From Chelatococcus asaccharovorans (GTDB lineage: Bacteria; Pseudomonadota; Alphaproteobacteria; Rhizobiales; Beijerinckiaceae): a stretch of 64,000 nt of DNA. Position 1 is the stretch's first letter, and each line of letters starts with the position of its first letter. Made by a program: the position numbers and the translations under genes. Below, piece after piece: positions 1 to 9,390 of the stretch. The stretch covers positions 62,001 through 126,000 of the forward strand of contig NZ_QJJK01000003.1 in the NCBI RefSeq assembly GCF_003201475.1, read 5' to 3'. A model generated the notes under the pieces. That model worked only from the letters and a program-made list of their open reading frames with translations, ran no database searches and had not been told where the DNA came from.

Positions 1-1806
1 CGCCCCGACATTGGCGCGCACGCCGCCCTCGACCCGGTCATAACCCGAGAATTTGTTCCATTCGAAGATGTTGGTATCGTCGAACACCAGGCTCTGGGAA
101 TCTTCGTTCGGCAGCTTGCCGATGCGCGTCTCCGACGGCCGCACCACGATCTGTGCGATCGGCTCGACGATATGGGTTCCCCAGCCCTGCGTGGTCGCGA
201 CGAAGGGATAGCGGTATTCCAGCCCGACCGTCGGCATGACGCGCGCCGACAGGTTGTCGTTCGGGTTCAGGAAATTGCTGATCTCCGAATTCTGGTAGTT
301 CGTGGTCTTCAGGTTCATCGCGAAACCATCGACCCGGATGCCGGCAAAGGGCTTCCAGGTCTGGCCGAGCGGATCCACGAATTCACGCTGCCAGGTTGCG
401 CTGGTCGAAATGCGCGTATAGCTGCCGCCAATGCCGCGCACAAGGCATTGGGTGGAGTTGAAGACCGTGCAGGTCTCGTAAGTCGACCCGGTCGGGTATA
501 CGCCATTCACGATACCAGGCACCGCCTGGTACTGCGCGGCAGAGCGGCTCAGATGGGTGACGTTGGCGTCGAGTTCGATCTCGCCGCCGATCGCCCAGGG
601 GGCCTGGATGCGCTTGTTGTAGTCGAGCGTCGGGTAGACGACCGGCTGCTGCTTCTGCCAGTCGTCGTAAGACAGCGTGCGGAAATAATAGCCACGCATG
701 TCGAAATAGCCGGTTTCGCTGCGACCGGTGAGATAGACGGTGGAGGTCGATTCCTTGAAGAAGGTCGACGTCAGGCTCTCGCTGCGCACCTTGTAGTTCT
801 CGAGGAACCACTTGTCGGAAAGGAGCGCCACGTCCCAGCCCCAAGCCCACTGCTGGTTGATGTTGAACCGGCCGGTGGACTCGATGGAGCCGCGGAAATC
901 CTTGTTGGCGGCACCATAGGGCGGCTCGCTGAACGCGGCTTTGTCCTGCTGGAAAATACCCGCGGCGCGAATGTTGTAGGAGCCCGTCTCGAACCGTTGG
1001 CGCCATTCCGCCTGACCGAGGAAACCCTGCCGTGACAGGATTGTCGGGGTCAGGGTGAGGTCATAGTCAGGCGCGATCGCCCAGAAGAAGGGTGCCGACG
1101 CGCCATAGCCCAGCGCCGAGGAATAGACATAGCGCGGCGACAGAAAACCCGTCTTGCGCCGCACCGTCGGGTCGGGCGTCGAGAAATAGGGGATATAGGC
1201 GAGTGGAATGCCGTAGAATTCGATCGTCGCGTCTTCATAGTAGATCATCCGCTCGCTGTTGTTGTGGATGATCTTGGCGGCCTTCACCTGCCACAGAGGC
1301 GGGCGGGACGGATCCTTCTTGCAGGCTTCGCAGGCCGTATAGGTGCCACGCTGGAAGACCGTCGTCTCGCCGGACGTGCGCTCGGCGCGCGGGGCCGAGA
1401 AGCGCGTCTTGTCGGATGTCTCGACACGCAAGGTGTCGATGAAGCCGTCCTTGAAATCGTCGGTCAGCTCGAAGCGGTCGCCGGTGGCGACCGTGCCGTC
1501 GGATTCGGTCAGCCGGGCGTTGCCCTCCGCATGCACGCGGCTGGTGTTACGGTCGTAGACGACGCGATCGGCCTGCAGGGCACGGCCCTGATAATAGACA
1601 TGGACGTCGCCCACCGCGGCAACGGTGTTCTTGTCGTTGTCGTAGACGATCTCACGCGCCTCGACGAGGAGCTTGTCAGTCTTATTGGGCTGGGATTTGG
1701 AGGCAAGACGTTCGTTCACGGTCTGTGCACGTGCGGCCGACGGCAAGGTCAGCGCAGCAGCGGCCACAGTCGACAATAAAATCCACCCAACTTTGCCGAG
1801 ATGCAA
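1..1806 (-). CDS. lptD: LPS-assembly outer-membrane protein LptD (3' end outside window)
   Basis: LptD is the outer-membrane barrel that, with LptE, places lipopolysaccharide in the outer leaflet. About 602 N-terminal codons are visible and the reading frame is open to the window edge. A signal peptide (residues about 1-27, ending ARAQ) is followed by an OstA/LptA-like jellyroll (about 30-150), then aromatic-rich alternating strands typical of the barrel. The start is a TTG at 1806: a strong AAGGAGGG lies five bases upstream and no in-frame ATG fits the signal peptide. It lies 44 bp downstream of lptG on the same strand, so one transcript can supply the inner-membrane LptFG and the outer-membrane LptD. 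Family assignment is firm; the TTG start is inferred from the ribosome site. Confidence 0.93.
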   Translation of the reverse strand, partial: MHLGKVGWILLSTVAAAALTLPSAARAQTVNERLASKSQPNKTDKLLVEAREIVYDNDKNTVAAVGDVHVYYQGRALQADRVVYDRNTSRVHAEGNARLTESDGTVATGDRFELTDDFKDGFIDTLRVETSDKTRFSAPRAERTSGETTVFQRGTYTACEACKKDPSRPPLWQVKAAKIIHNNSERMIYYEDATIEFYGIPLAYIPYFSTPDPTVRRKTGFLSPRYVYSSALGYGASAPFFWAIAPDYDLTLTPTILSRQGFLGQAEWRQRFETGSYNIRAAGIFQQDKAAFSEPPYGAANKDFRGSIESTGRFNINQQWAWGWDVALLSDKWFLENYKVRSESLTSTFFKESTSTVYLTGRSETGYFDMRGYYFRTLSYDDWQKQQPVVYPTLDYNKRIQAPWAIGGEIELDANVTHLSRSAAQYQAVPGIVNGVYPTGSTYETCTVFNSTQCLVRGIGGSYTRISTSATWQREFVDPLGQTWKPFAGIRVDGFAMNLKTTNYQNSEISNFLNPNDNLSARVMPTVGLEYRYPFVATTQGWGTHIVEPIAQIVVRPSETRIGKLPNEDSQSLVFDDTNIFEWNKFSGYDRVEGGVRANVGA

Positions 1807-1850
1807 GCGCGCCCTCCTTGTCCACACGCTCCAATCCGCACGAACCGGCA

Positions 1851-2939
1851 TCACCCGTCCTCTTGATAAAGAAGCGCAAGCGTACCGAGCAGACTCCCGA
1901 CAACGGCCGCAAACCAGGCCGCCACCATTGGGCTTACAAGCCCGGATGCCCCGAGATCCTCCATGAGCTCCGTAGCGACATAAAGCATGAACCCGGCAAC
2001 GACGCCACTCAGAACCATGCGTGCTACACCACCAAATCGGAAGAATCTTAATGAAACAGACGCGGCCACCATGACCATCGCGACGAAAAGCAAAGGCCTC
2101 GCCAGCAAGGAATCGAGCTGGAGCCGGTAAGGCGTGGAATCGAGGCCTGCTCGCTCGGTCCGCTCGATTACCGACGGCAGTCGCCAAAATGGCACAGAAC
2201 CCGCTGGCAGAAAGGATTCCCGCACCTGCGAAGGCTCCAGGTTCGTGGCGATCAGATAGGTTGTATGGGTCTCCGGCTCGCTCGTCGCGGAGGTCACGCG
2301 GGCGTCCTTAAGCTCCCAGTAACCACTATGCAAATCGGCCTCGCGCGCCTCCACGCGTTCCGTGAATTGCCCGTGCGGGTCGAAGAGGAAGAAGGTGACG
2401 TTGACGAGCGTCGCGGAGTCATTGCTGGCGGCGTCGGCGCGGACGATCGCCTGTCCGTCGACGCTGCGCTGGCGCACCCAGATATATTGGCCCGTCGTCG
2501 CCGCACTGCTGCGCGCGAAGACGCGTGCTTCGATAACGCCGGCCCTTTGCTTCAGCATGGCCGAAAGGGGGTTGTAGAGTGTGACGACGGCGATGCCGAG
2601 CGCAAGGGCGATGAAGACGCCGGGCTGCAGGAACTGCCAGGCCGAGATGCCGGCCGCGCGTGCGATGACGAGTTCCAGCCGCCGGCTCAGGTTGAGCAGG
2701 GTCACCATGCTGCCGAAGAGGACCGCGAAAGGCATCACCTGTTCGACGACCGCCGGCGTGCGCAGGAGGGCCAGCGTCACCATGAGCCCGGTGCTCGCGC
2801 CCTGGGCATCGCCGGCGCGCCGCATCAGCTCGACGAAGTCGAGGGTGTAGACGAGCAGGAACACCGTCGCGAAGACGGCCAGGATGGTCTTCAGGAAGCG
2901 AAGGGACAGGTAGCGCCCGAGCGTCACACCGATGAGCAT
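1851..2939 (-). CDS. lptG: LPS export ABC transporter permease LptG
   Basis: LptG is one of the two permeases of the LptB2FG complex that extracts lipopolysaccharide from the inner membrane and passes it to LptC. The 362-residue protein has an N-terminal helix pair, a membrane segment near residue 100, a periplasmic jellyroll-type middle and three C-terminal helices, as in the YjgP/YjgQ family. The frame stays open much further upstream, but the start at 2939 gives a normal N-terminus (MLIGVTLGRYLSLRFLK) and its ATG shares one base with the lptF stop (TGATG), a sign of coupled translation. The ATPase partner LptB is not in this window. Confidence 0.93.
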   Translation of the reverse strand: MLIGVTLGRYLSLRFLKTILAVFATVFLLVYTLDFVELMRRAGDAQGASTGLMVTLALLRTPAVVEQVMPFAVLFGSMVTLLNLSRRLELVIARAAGISAWQFLQPGVFIALALGIAVVTLYNPLSAMLKQRAGVIEARVFARSSAATTGQYIWVRQRSVDGQAIVRADAASNDSATLVNVTFFLFDPHGQFTERVEAREADLHSGYWELKDARVTSATSEPETHTTYLIATNLEPSQVRESFLPAGSVPFWRLPSVIERTERAGLDSTPYRLQLDSLLARPLLFVAMVMVAASVSLRFFRFGGVARMVLSGVVAGFMLYVATELMEDLGASGLVSPMVAAWFAAVVGSLLGTLALLYQEDG

Positions 2940-4099
2940 CAGGACGACCCTGCCGTCGCGACGGATCCGACCGGGCGGCCACCGCGCCTGCGGACGAGCG
3001 CGGCTGCCAGACGCCCGACGCCATGTCCGTAAAAGATGATGACGAGCGACACCAGGCATCCCGCCAGCGGTGCGCCGTAGACGCCGATGAGCGCTGTCGG
3101 CGACCGGACGGCGGCGCTCGACGCGGCAAAGCCCGCCACCCGCACCAGGATCACGCCGAGGATGGCGGCAAGGATGGCGGCGCCGCGCCCCTGACGGGTG
3201 GTGCGCGCCTCGCCGAGCGCGGCGAAGGCGATCAGCATGAAGGCGATGCAATAGAGCGGCGCGGAAAATCGGTCATGCAATTCGGCGCGGAACCGCCCCT
3301 CCTGCAATTTGAAATAGGGCTCGTTCGGGTCCGGGGTCATCAGGGCCCAGGTCGAGCGCTCGCGCGGCTTATAGATGACGTCGGCGCCTTCCTGCGCAAA
3401 GACCGACAGATCGATGGCGTAGCGCTCGAAGGTCACGATCGCCGAATCCTTGCTGCCGGGCTCCTGCCGCTGCACGGATCCGGTCTCGAGCAGGAGATAG
3501 CTCTGGCCCTTGACGTCGACGGCCTGGCCCCGTTCGGCGATATAGACGACGACCTTGTTACGGTCGCGCTGGTCCTGCAGGAAGATGCCGAGGAGGGCGT
3601 CGCCGGATTTTTCGCGGTAGTGGAAGGTGATGCCGGTGTCGAGGGTGGTGAACTGGCCTTCTTTGACGATATTGGCAACGAAGTCGGCGCGGATCTTCGT
3701 CACGAGATCGCGCAGCGAATTGAAGCTCTGCGGCATCAGATAGACGGTCATGACACCGACGGCCAGGGTCACCGTGACGGTGAAGAGCGCGAATGGCCGT
3801 AGCAGGCGCACCGGAGGAATGCCGGCGGCGCTCATGACGATCAGCTCGGAATCGCCGTTCAGGCGGTTGAGCGCATAGAGCGTCGCGATGAACAGGGCAG
3901 CCGGTGCGATGATGGTGATGAGGGCGGGCAGCGACAGCAGGGTGACGACGAGGAAGATGCCGATGGTCTGGCCCTTGCCGGTGACGAGATCGAGCTCCTT
4001 CAGGATCTGGGTGATCCAGATCACGAGCGTCAACGCCGACAGGCAGGCCAGAAAGGCTCCGACGACATTGCGAAGGATGTAGCGGTCGATCAGCCCCAT
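2939..4099 (-). CDS. lptF: LPS export ABC transporter permease LptF
   Basis: LptF is the second permease of LptB2FG. The 386-residue product begins MGLIDRYILRNVVGAFLA, the expected YjgP/YjgQ amino end, with hydrophobic segments near residues 12-33, 50-75 and 100-125, a soluble periplasmic region (about 130-265) and three C-terminal helices. It is the first gene of the lptF-lptG-lptD run and overlaps lptG by one base. It is transcribed divergently from pepA across a 351-bp gap that must hold both promoters. Confidence 0.93.
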   Translation of the reverse strand: MGLIDRYILRNVVGAFLACLSALTLVIWITQILKELDLVTGKGQTIGIFLVVTLLSLPALITIIAPAALFIATLYALNRLNGDSELIVMSAAGIPPVRLLRPFALFTVTVTLAVGVMTVYLMPQSFNSLRDLVTKIRADFVANIVKEGQFTTLDTGITFHYREKSGDALLGIFLQDQRDRNKVVVYIAERGQAVDVKGQSYLLLETGSVQRQEPGSKDSAIVTFERYAIDLSVFAQEGADVIYKPRERSTWALMTPDPNEPYFKLQEGRFRAELHDRFSAPLYCIAFMLIAFAALGEARTTRQGRGAAILAAILGVILVRVAGFAASSAAVRSPTALIGVYGAPLAGCLVSLVIIFYGHGVGRLAAALVRRRGGRPVGSVATAGSS

Positions 4100-4450
4100 G
4101 GCTCGCTTACTCTACCAGTCCCATACTTTCTTCGCCGACAGCCGAGCTACCGTGTCGAGCACAATAGGGCAAGTGAGCCAGCGCACAACAGATCAGCAGC
4201 GCCTGCTTCTCCCCATTGAATTGCCGCCGCCGTTCACGCCGCCGTTCACGCCGCCATGTAAGCCACGATGTAAGCCACGATGCCGTGGCGACCAGCCATC
4301 GGCGGCAAGCTTGGCGGTTTGATGGCAGAAGGTGGCTCATGCCTGCTGAGCTTATCGCAGGGGAGGAACCATTGGCGGCTGGTCCTGCCATGCTATACCA
4401 CTGTCTGCCCCCGGGCAGAGCGGTCGGGCGAGGGACTGAAAGAGGATCGT
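4100..4450. promoter_or_regulatory. Divergent lptF/pepA intergenic region with short tandem repeats
   Basis: This 351-bp gap separates divergent lptF and pepA, so it should contain both promoters, but I could not assign -35/-10 boxes with confidence. It contains two adjacent tandem duplications: a 12-bp CCGTTCACGCCG-type unit near 4230-4253 and the 12-bp unit ATGTAAGCCACG at about 4256-4279. The frame of pepA is open back to 4280, but that stretch has no family similarity. Confidence 0.5.
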
Positions 4451-5944
4451 ATGGTCGAGCGCAGCAAATTCGAGTTCAAGCCTTTTGGTCAGCCGGGGGG
4501 CGGCAGCGTCGTCGTGTTTGTGAATGATGCGCTTGAAACAGGCGAGGATGCGGCGAAGGCACTCGGGCCGGATGCTCTGGCAACCATCTCCAGGGCGGCG
4601 GCAGCGGAGAATTTCAAGGGCAAGCTCAAGAAGGCCCTCGTGATTGCCGCGCCGCAGGGCATCGAGGCGGATCGCCTCGTCGTCGTCGGCACCGGCCCGG
4701 CTGCCGATTTTTCAAAGCTCGACTGGGTCGAGCTCGGCGGCGCCGTGCAGGCTATGCTTTCGGGCGCCCGCGCCAGTCTCTATGTCGCGCTTCCCGGCCA
4801 CGATGTCACGCCGGAGGCGGCGGCGGATCTGACGCTCGGCATGCAGCTGCGCGCCTATAAATTCGACAAGTACAAGACGAAGAAGGATGCCGACGAGAAG
4901 GCATCGAAGCCGCTCAAGGTCACGCTCTTCGTCCATGACCCGTCGGCGGCGCGGCAGGTCGCGAAAGCACGCGACGCGGTCGCCGCCGGCGTGCTCACCG
5001 CGCGCGAACTGGTCAACGAGCCGCCGAATGTCCTCTTTCCCGAGGAATTCGCCGATCGGGCGGCTGCGCTGGAGAAGGTCGGCGTCGACGTCGAGATCCT
5101 TGACGAGAAGCAGCTGAAGAAGCTTGGTTTCCGGGCGCTTCTCGGCGTCGCCCAGGGGTCGCATCGGGAGGCGCGCGTCGTCGTCATGCGCTGGAACGGC
5201 GCAGGCGCGAAGGATCAGCCGGTCGCCTTCATCGGCAAGGGCGTCACCTTCGATACCGGCGGCATCTCGATCAAGCCCGGCGCCGGCATGGAAGACATGA
5301 AGGGCGACATGGCGGGCGCGGCCTGCGTCGTCGGCCTCATGCAGGCGCTGGCCCAGCGCAAGGCGCGCGTCAACGCCGTCGGCCTGATCGGCCTCGTCGA
5401 GAACATGCCGGACGGGCGTGCCCAGCGTCCCGGCGATATCGTAACCTCGCTGTCCGGCCAGACGATCGAGATCATCAATACCGACGCCGAAGGCCGCCTC
5501 GTGCTGGCGGATGTGCTGTGGTACGCGCAGGACCGCTTCAAGCCGGCCTTCATGGTCGATCTCGCCACGCTCACGGGGGCGATCCTGGTCGCGCTCGGCC
5601 AGGAGCATGCGGGGCTCTTCAGCAACGACGACACCTTGGCGGATCGGCTTGCCGCCGCGGGCCTGGAGACCGGCGAGAAGGTGTGGCGCCTGCCGCTCGC
5701 GCCCGCCTATGACAAGATGATCGACTCGAAATTCGCCGACATGAAGAACACCGGCGGCCGCTTCGGCGGATCGATCACGGCGGCGCAGTTCCTGCAGCGC
5801 TATGTCAAGGATACGCCCTGGGCGCATCTCGACATCGCCGGCACGGGCATGAATGCGCCGCAGACCGACATCAACAAGAGCTGGGGCTCCGGCTGGGGGG
5901 TCCGCCTGCTCGATCGCCTCGTGCGCGACCATTATGAAGGCTGA
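4451..5944 (+). CDS. pepA: Leucyl aminopeptidase (M17), PepA
   Basis: Cytosolic dizinc leucyl aminopeptidase that removes N-terminal residues from peptides; family members form hexamers. The 497-residue product has the N-terminal macrodomain-like region (1-170) and the catalytic M17 domain. The metal and catalytic motifs are visible: [10 protein letters not shown] with Lys263 and Asp268, the MEDMKGDM segment, and the family signature NTDAEGRL at 343-350. The start at 4451 ([10 protein letters not shown]) fits the family; an upstream in-frame start at 4280 would add 57 residues with no similarity. holC follows 50 bp downstream, a common alphaproteobacterial order. Confidence 0.95.
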   Translation: MVERSKFEFKPFGQPGGGSVVVFVNDALETGEDAAKALGPDALATISRAAAAENFKGKLKKALVIAAPQGIEADRLVVVGTGPAADFSKLDWVELGGAVQAMLSGARASLYVALPGHDVTPEAAADLTLGMQLRAYKFDKYKTKKDADEKASKPLKVTLFVHDPSAARQVAKARDAVAAGVLTARELVNEPPNVLFPEEFADRAAALEKVGVDVEILDEKQLKKLGFRALLGVAQGSHREARVVVMRWNGAGAKDQPVAFIGKGVTFDTGGISIKPGAGMEDMKGDMAGAACVVGLMQALAQRKARVNAVGLIGLVENMPDGRAQRPGDIVTSLSGQTIEIINTDAEGRLVLADVLWYAQDRFKPAFMVDLATLTGAILVALGQEHAGLFSNDDTLADRLAAAGLETGEKVWRLPLAPAYDKMIDSKFADMKNTGGRFGGSITAAQFLQRYVKDTPWAHLDIAGTGMNAPQTDINKSWGSGWGVRLLDRLVRDHYEG

Positions 5945-5994
5945 GCGCCCGCGCGACGGGATAAAAAGTTGGTGAGCGTGGGAGCGGGCCACCC

Positions 5995-6447
5995 ATGACG
6001 GATGTGCTATTCTATCATCTGCAGCGGCAGCCACTCGAAGCCGTTTTGCCGACCCTCGTGGAGAAGAGCCTGGAGCGTGGCTGGCGGGTTGCGATCGAGG
6101 TTCCCGATCGCGAGCGCCTTGCCGCGCTTGACGATCACCTGTGGACCTATCGGGAGGAGAGCTTCCTGCCGCACGGTACGCAAGCCGATGCGGATGCGGC
6201 GAGCCAGCCCGTCGTGCTGACCGCCTCGCCCGACAATCCTAATGCCGCGGCCGTCCGCTTCCTCGTCGATGGCGCGACACTGGGTGTGGAGGCCGGTAGC
6301 TACGACCGCATTGTCGTCCTATTTGACGGTAATGACGATGAGGCGCTGGCTGAGGCCCGCGGCCAATGGCGCGTTGCCCGTGATGAGGGCTATGATGTGA
6401 CCTACTGGCAGCAGGACGAGCAAGGGCGCTGGCAGAAGAAGGCCTGA
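5995..6447 (+). CDS. holC: DNA polymerase III chi subunit, HolC
   Basis: HolC (chi) links the clamp loader to single-strand binding protein at the replication fork. The 150-residue product starts MTDVLFYHLQRQPLEAVLP, the usual HolC opening, and has the conserved W-T-Y stretch near residues 49-52 and the PNAAAVRFLVDGA segment near 82-94, typical of the chi fold. It lies 50 bp after pepA on the same strand, so the two are probably co-transcribed. Length is normal for the family. Confidence 0.92.
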   Translation: MTDVLFYHLQRQPLEAVLPTLVEKSLERGWRVAIEVPDRERLAALDDHLWTYREESFLPHGTQADADAASQPVVLTASPDNPNAAAVRFLVDGATLGVEAGSYDRIVVLFDGNDDEALAEARGQWRVARDEGYDVTYWQQDEQGRWQKKA

Positions 6448-6498
6448 TCGAACAGGGCACCGTCCCGGTACGATCCGTCATTCGCCCGGAGGGTCCCT

Positions 6499-8109
6499 AT
6501 GCAGTCGCCGATCCGTTTCCACCGCTGTCGCGAGAATGAAGGCGTCGACGGCCGTCGCGCCAGGCCTCTCGCCAGGACTGCCGTGATAGGTGCGCTGCTG
6601 GGGCTCGCGCTGCTGTCGCCGATCGCGGCCCAGGAATCCGGCAGGCCGGGCGGCCAGCAGGAGATGTCGCAGGGTCCGGGACAGCGGCAGCGACCGGCGG
6701 CCGAGCCGGGGGAGCGCCTGCCGGCGCCGGTCACGACCAGCCATAGCCTGCCGGCGGCGCTTGGCTCCGGGAAGTATCAAGCCACCGCCGGCAGCATCGT
6801 GCTCAGCGATCAGGCCGGCCGGCCGACGGTCGAGATCGCCTATGTGGCCTATAGTCTCGAGGGCCAGGACCCGGCGACGCGGCCCATTGCCTTCGCCTTC
6901 AACGGTGGCCCAGGGGCGGCCTCCGCCTATCTTCATTTCGGCGCCATGGGACCAAAGCGGCTCGCCTTCGGCAATCAGGGCGACGGGCCATCGAGCCCGC
7001 CGATCCTCACGGACAATCCCGAGACATGGCTGCCCTTCACGGATCTCGTGTTTGTCGATCCCGTCGGCACCGGCTATAGCCGCTTCCTGCGCGACGACCA
7101 GGACCTGCGCCAGCAATTCTGGTCGGTCAGCGGCGATGTCGCCGCGCTGTCGCGGTTCGTCACGCGCTATCTCACCGAGAACGACCGGCTGCGCTCGCCG
7201 AAGGTCCTCGTCGGCGAGAGTTACGGCGGCTTCCGCGTGCCGAAGATCGCCCGCGCCCTGCAGGGGGACTACGGTGTCGGGATCAACGGCCTCTACATCA
7301 TCTCGCCGGTGCTCGATTTCAATCTGAAGGCCGATGGCTTGCCGTTCTCGAGCGCGGCGCGGCTGCCGAGCCTCGTCGCGGCGGCACGCGCCGCGAAGGG
7401 AGAGGCCATCACGCGGGAGGCCCTGGCTGAGGTCGAGGCTTATGCGCTGGGCGACTATCTCGTCGATGCGCTCAAGGGGCCGCGCGACGCGGCCGCGGTG
7501 GCGCGGATCTTGGATAGGGTGCAGGCGCTCACGGGCCTTGACCGGGATTTCCTGACCCGCAGCGGCGGCCAGCCGGATATGACGAGCGTGGCACGCGAGC
7601 TGGGACGGCCACGATCGGAGGTTGCAAGCTATTACGACGCGCTGATCTCCGGGATTGATCCAGCGCCCTCGGCCCCGCGTGCGAGCTTCGATGATCCCGT
7701 CCTCGACGCCAGCATGGCGCCGCTGACGAGCGCCGCGGTGGACTATACCAGGCGTGTGCTCAAATATGAGGTTTCACGCCCTTACGAGCTTCTCAACGGC
7801 GAGATCAACCGGCGCTGGTCATGGGGCAACCGTCGCGAGGGCCCGGAGGCTGCGAGCGATCTCAACGCGGCCATGGCGCTCGATCCGGCGCTCGTGGTGG
7901 TCGTGACCCACGGCTTCACCGATCTCGTCACGCCTTATCTGGAATCACGTCTGGTGCTCGATCGCATCCCGGCAACGATCGCGAATTCCGAACGCTTGCG
8001 GCTCGAGGTCGTGCCCGGCGGGCACATGTTCTACACCCGCGACGACAGCCGCAAGGCGTTGCGGGACAGCGCCGAGCGGCTGTTCAAGGCGGTGGGACGG
8101 AAATCCTGA
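6499..8109 (+). CDS. Secreted serine carboxypeptidase-like protein (peptidase S10)
   Basis: Probable exported S10 serine carboxypeptidase. The 536-residue product has a basic start and a hydrophobic segment (about 29-45, ending near AAQ) that can act as a signal peptide. The alpha/beta hydrolase core shows the oxyanion motif FNGGPGAASAY and the nucleophile elbow GESYGG with Ser241; Asp475 (HGFTDL) and His509 (PGGHMF) complete a plausible Ser-Asp-His triad. Known S10 enzymes cut C-terminal residues at acidic pH. It follows holC by 51 bp on the same strand but is functionally unrelated. The substrate cannot be told from the sequence. Confidence 0.85.
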   Translation: MQSPIRFHRCRENEGVDGRRARPLARTAVIGALLGLALLSPIAAQESGRPGGQQEMSQGPGQRQRPAAEPGERLPAPVTTSHSLPAALGSGKYQATAGSIVLSDQAGRPTVEIAYVAYSLEGQDPATRPIAFAFNGGPGAASAYLHFGAMGPKRLAFGNQGDGPSSPPILTDNPETWLPFTDLVFVDPVGTGYSRFLRDDQDLRQQFWSVSGDVAALSRFVTRYLTENDRLRSPKVLVGESYGGFRVPKIARALQGDYGVGINGLYIISPVLDFNLKADGLPFSSAARLPSLVAAARAAKGEAITREALAEVEAYALGDYLVDALKGPRDAAAVARILDRVQALTGLDRDFLTRSGGQPDMTSVARELGRPRSEVASYYDALISGIDPAPSAPRASFDDPVLDASMAPLTSAAVDYTRRVLKYEVSRPYELLNGEINRRWSWGNRREGPEAASDLNAAMALDPALVVVVTHGFTDLVTPYLESRLVLDRIPATIANSERLRLEVVPGGHMFYTRDDSRKALRDSAERLFKAVGRKS

Positions 8110-8176
8110 TCCGCCTGTGGCGGCGTCCTGCCAGCCATCCACGATTGTCGGACGCAAGATGGCCGGTCCGTGGTCG

Positions 8177-9319
8177 TCAGGCCAGCGGATTGAGCTTCTT
8201 CGCCGCGCTGTCCCTGATACTTTTGCGCATAAAATCCGCTGGATTCCTGATGAAGGCCGCGGCCTTTTCGGCGGCTTGCGTCGTTCGACCGAGCACGGTT
8301 CCCGACCGTACGTCATCCGTGTTGCTGTAGTAGACAAAGCTCTTCTGGCTGGGCTTGAAATACTCGGGCGTCGCGGCCGGGCGTGGATTTTCGAAATATA
8401 TTTTTGTATATCGATAATCTCTTGACATGTCATCGCCTCCCATCGACAGCATGCCGAAGTATCCGCGCACCTCAAGATGTTTGTACCCATTCTTGTTCAT
8501 GGCGGCCGTGAACTCCTTGACGAAGGCGCAGCCCGGGTGGCTGTCATAGCAGGCGCCTTCGTGCTTGGATTTCACATAGTGTGAGAAGCCTACATACACG
8601 CGCAGGAAGCGGAAATCGGTCGGCAGGCCGGCCTCTCCCATGTGCCGTGCGAAGTCCTTCGGGGACCAGATGTGCTCGTCGCTCACGAAGCAGTTGTTGC
8701 CGAATTTGAGAAGGGGCGAGAGCGGGTTCGCCGACCGCACTTCTCGCGTGCCCGCCTTCTTCTCCATGGAATAGGCAACCGGGTCTTCAACGCCGCCGAC
8801 GATGTTCTCGCCGGCATGGCCGGGAACGTCGGCATCGAGCAGAACGTAGAGCTTTGCCTCGCAATCGAGGTCTCGGAGCGGGCGTGTCGCCAGCCAGGCG
8901 CGTTCCAGCATGTCGTCGGGCTTATGGAGGACGCCATAGAGGCCCTTGCCGGTGCTGAACCTGTGCTGGTTCCAGATCTGGGCCAGGCCTTTCAGCTTGC
9001 GGGAGCGCACGGGAATATAGATGAGCCCCTGCCGTCTGCTATCGCGAAGCGGGTCATCGCTCGCACTAGGCTGCGGCATAAGGGCCCTGCTGCATTCCCC
9101 ATTTGGTCCAACTGTTCCGTTGCAGTCCTCACCCGTAAAAGTGACGTTTGGCGTGGGATCGCCGTCCCCCCGGATGAGTGATCCGGACTGGGAGGGGCCC
9201 GCGCCTCCTATGGCCAGTTGAGCCGGCTGGTTATTCTTTATTTTCTCAAATCCCAAACGCGTCATGGCCTTTTTAACGAGTATGGGGCGATGCTTCAGAA
9301 ATTCAGGGCGATGAACCAT
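8177..9319 (-). CDS. Unknown protein, paralogue of the adjacent 9391-10197 gene
   Basis: I do not recognise this 380-residue protein. Residues about 1-95 are polar and low in complexity. The rest (about 98-310) aligns by eye with the next gene upstream: YIPVRSRKLKGLAQIWNQHR matches YIYASRPFLERIPQYWNMHR, AKLYVLL matches CTLYILT, and GLPTDFRFLRVYV matches RLPRTCRFIYLYR, with a shared later NGY. The strand-helix order, a His after a strand (PGHAGENIVGG, His168) and Cys residues after a later strand (Cys257, Cys264) recall clan CD (caspase/C80-like) folds, but that is speculative. No signal peptide is evident. GAGG lies upstream of the ATG at 9319. The region is more AT-rich than its neighbours, suggesting acquisition. 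Confidence 0.7.
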   Translation of the reverse strand: MVHRPEFLKHRPILVKKAMTRLGFEKIKNNQPAQLAIGGAGPSQSGSLIRGDGDPTPNVTFTGEDCNGTVGPNGECSRALMPQPSASDDPLRDSRRQGLIYIPVRSRKLKGLAQIWNQHRFSTGKGLYGVLHKPDDMLERAWLATRPLRDLDCEAKLYVLLDADVPGHAGENIVGGVEDPVAYSMEKKAGTREVRSANPLSPLLKFGNNCFVSDEHIWSPKDFARHMGEAGLPTDFRFLRVYVGFSHYVKSKHEGACYDSHPGCAFVKEFTAAMNKNGYKHLEVRGYFGMLSMGGDDMSRDYRYTKIYFENPRPAATPEYFKPSQKSFVYYSNTDDVRSGTVLGRTTQAAEKAAAFIRNPADFMRKSIRDSAAKKLNPLA

Positions 9320-9390
9320 GGAGAGAAACCTCTTCGAATACCTGGCAGACGCATTTTTTTAATAATGTGGGATGACATAAACGGACCGCG

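Noticed and set aside
4712-6034. 440-residue open frame on the minus strand opposite pepA
   Set aside because: It is the antisense of a clear pepA gene, with no ribosome site and no domain; high GC gives long antisense frames.
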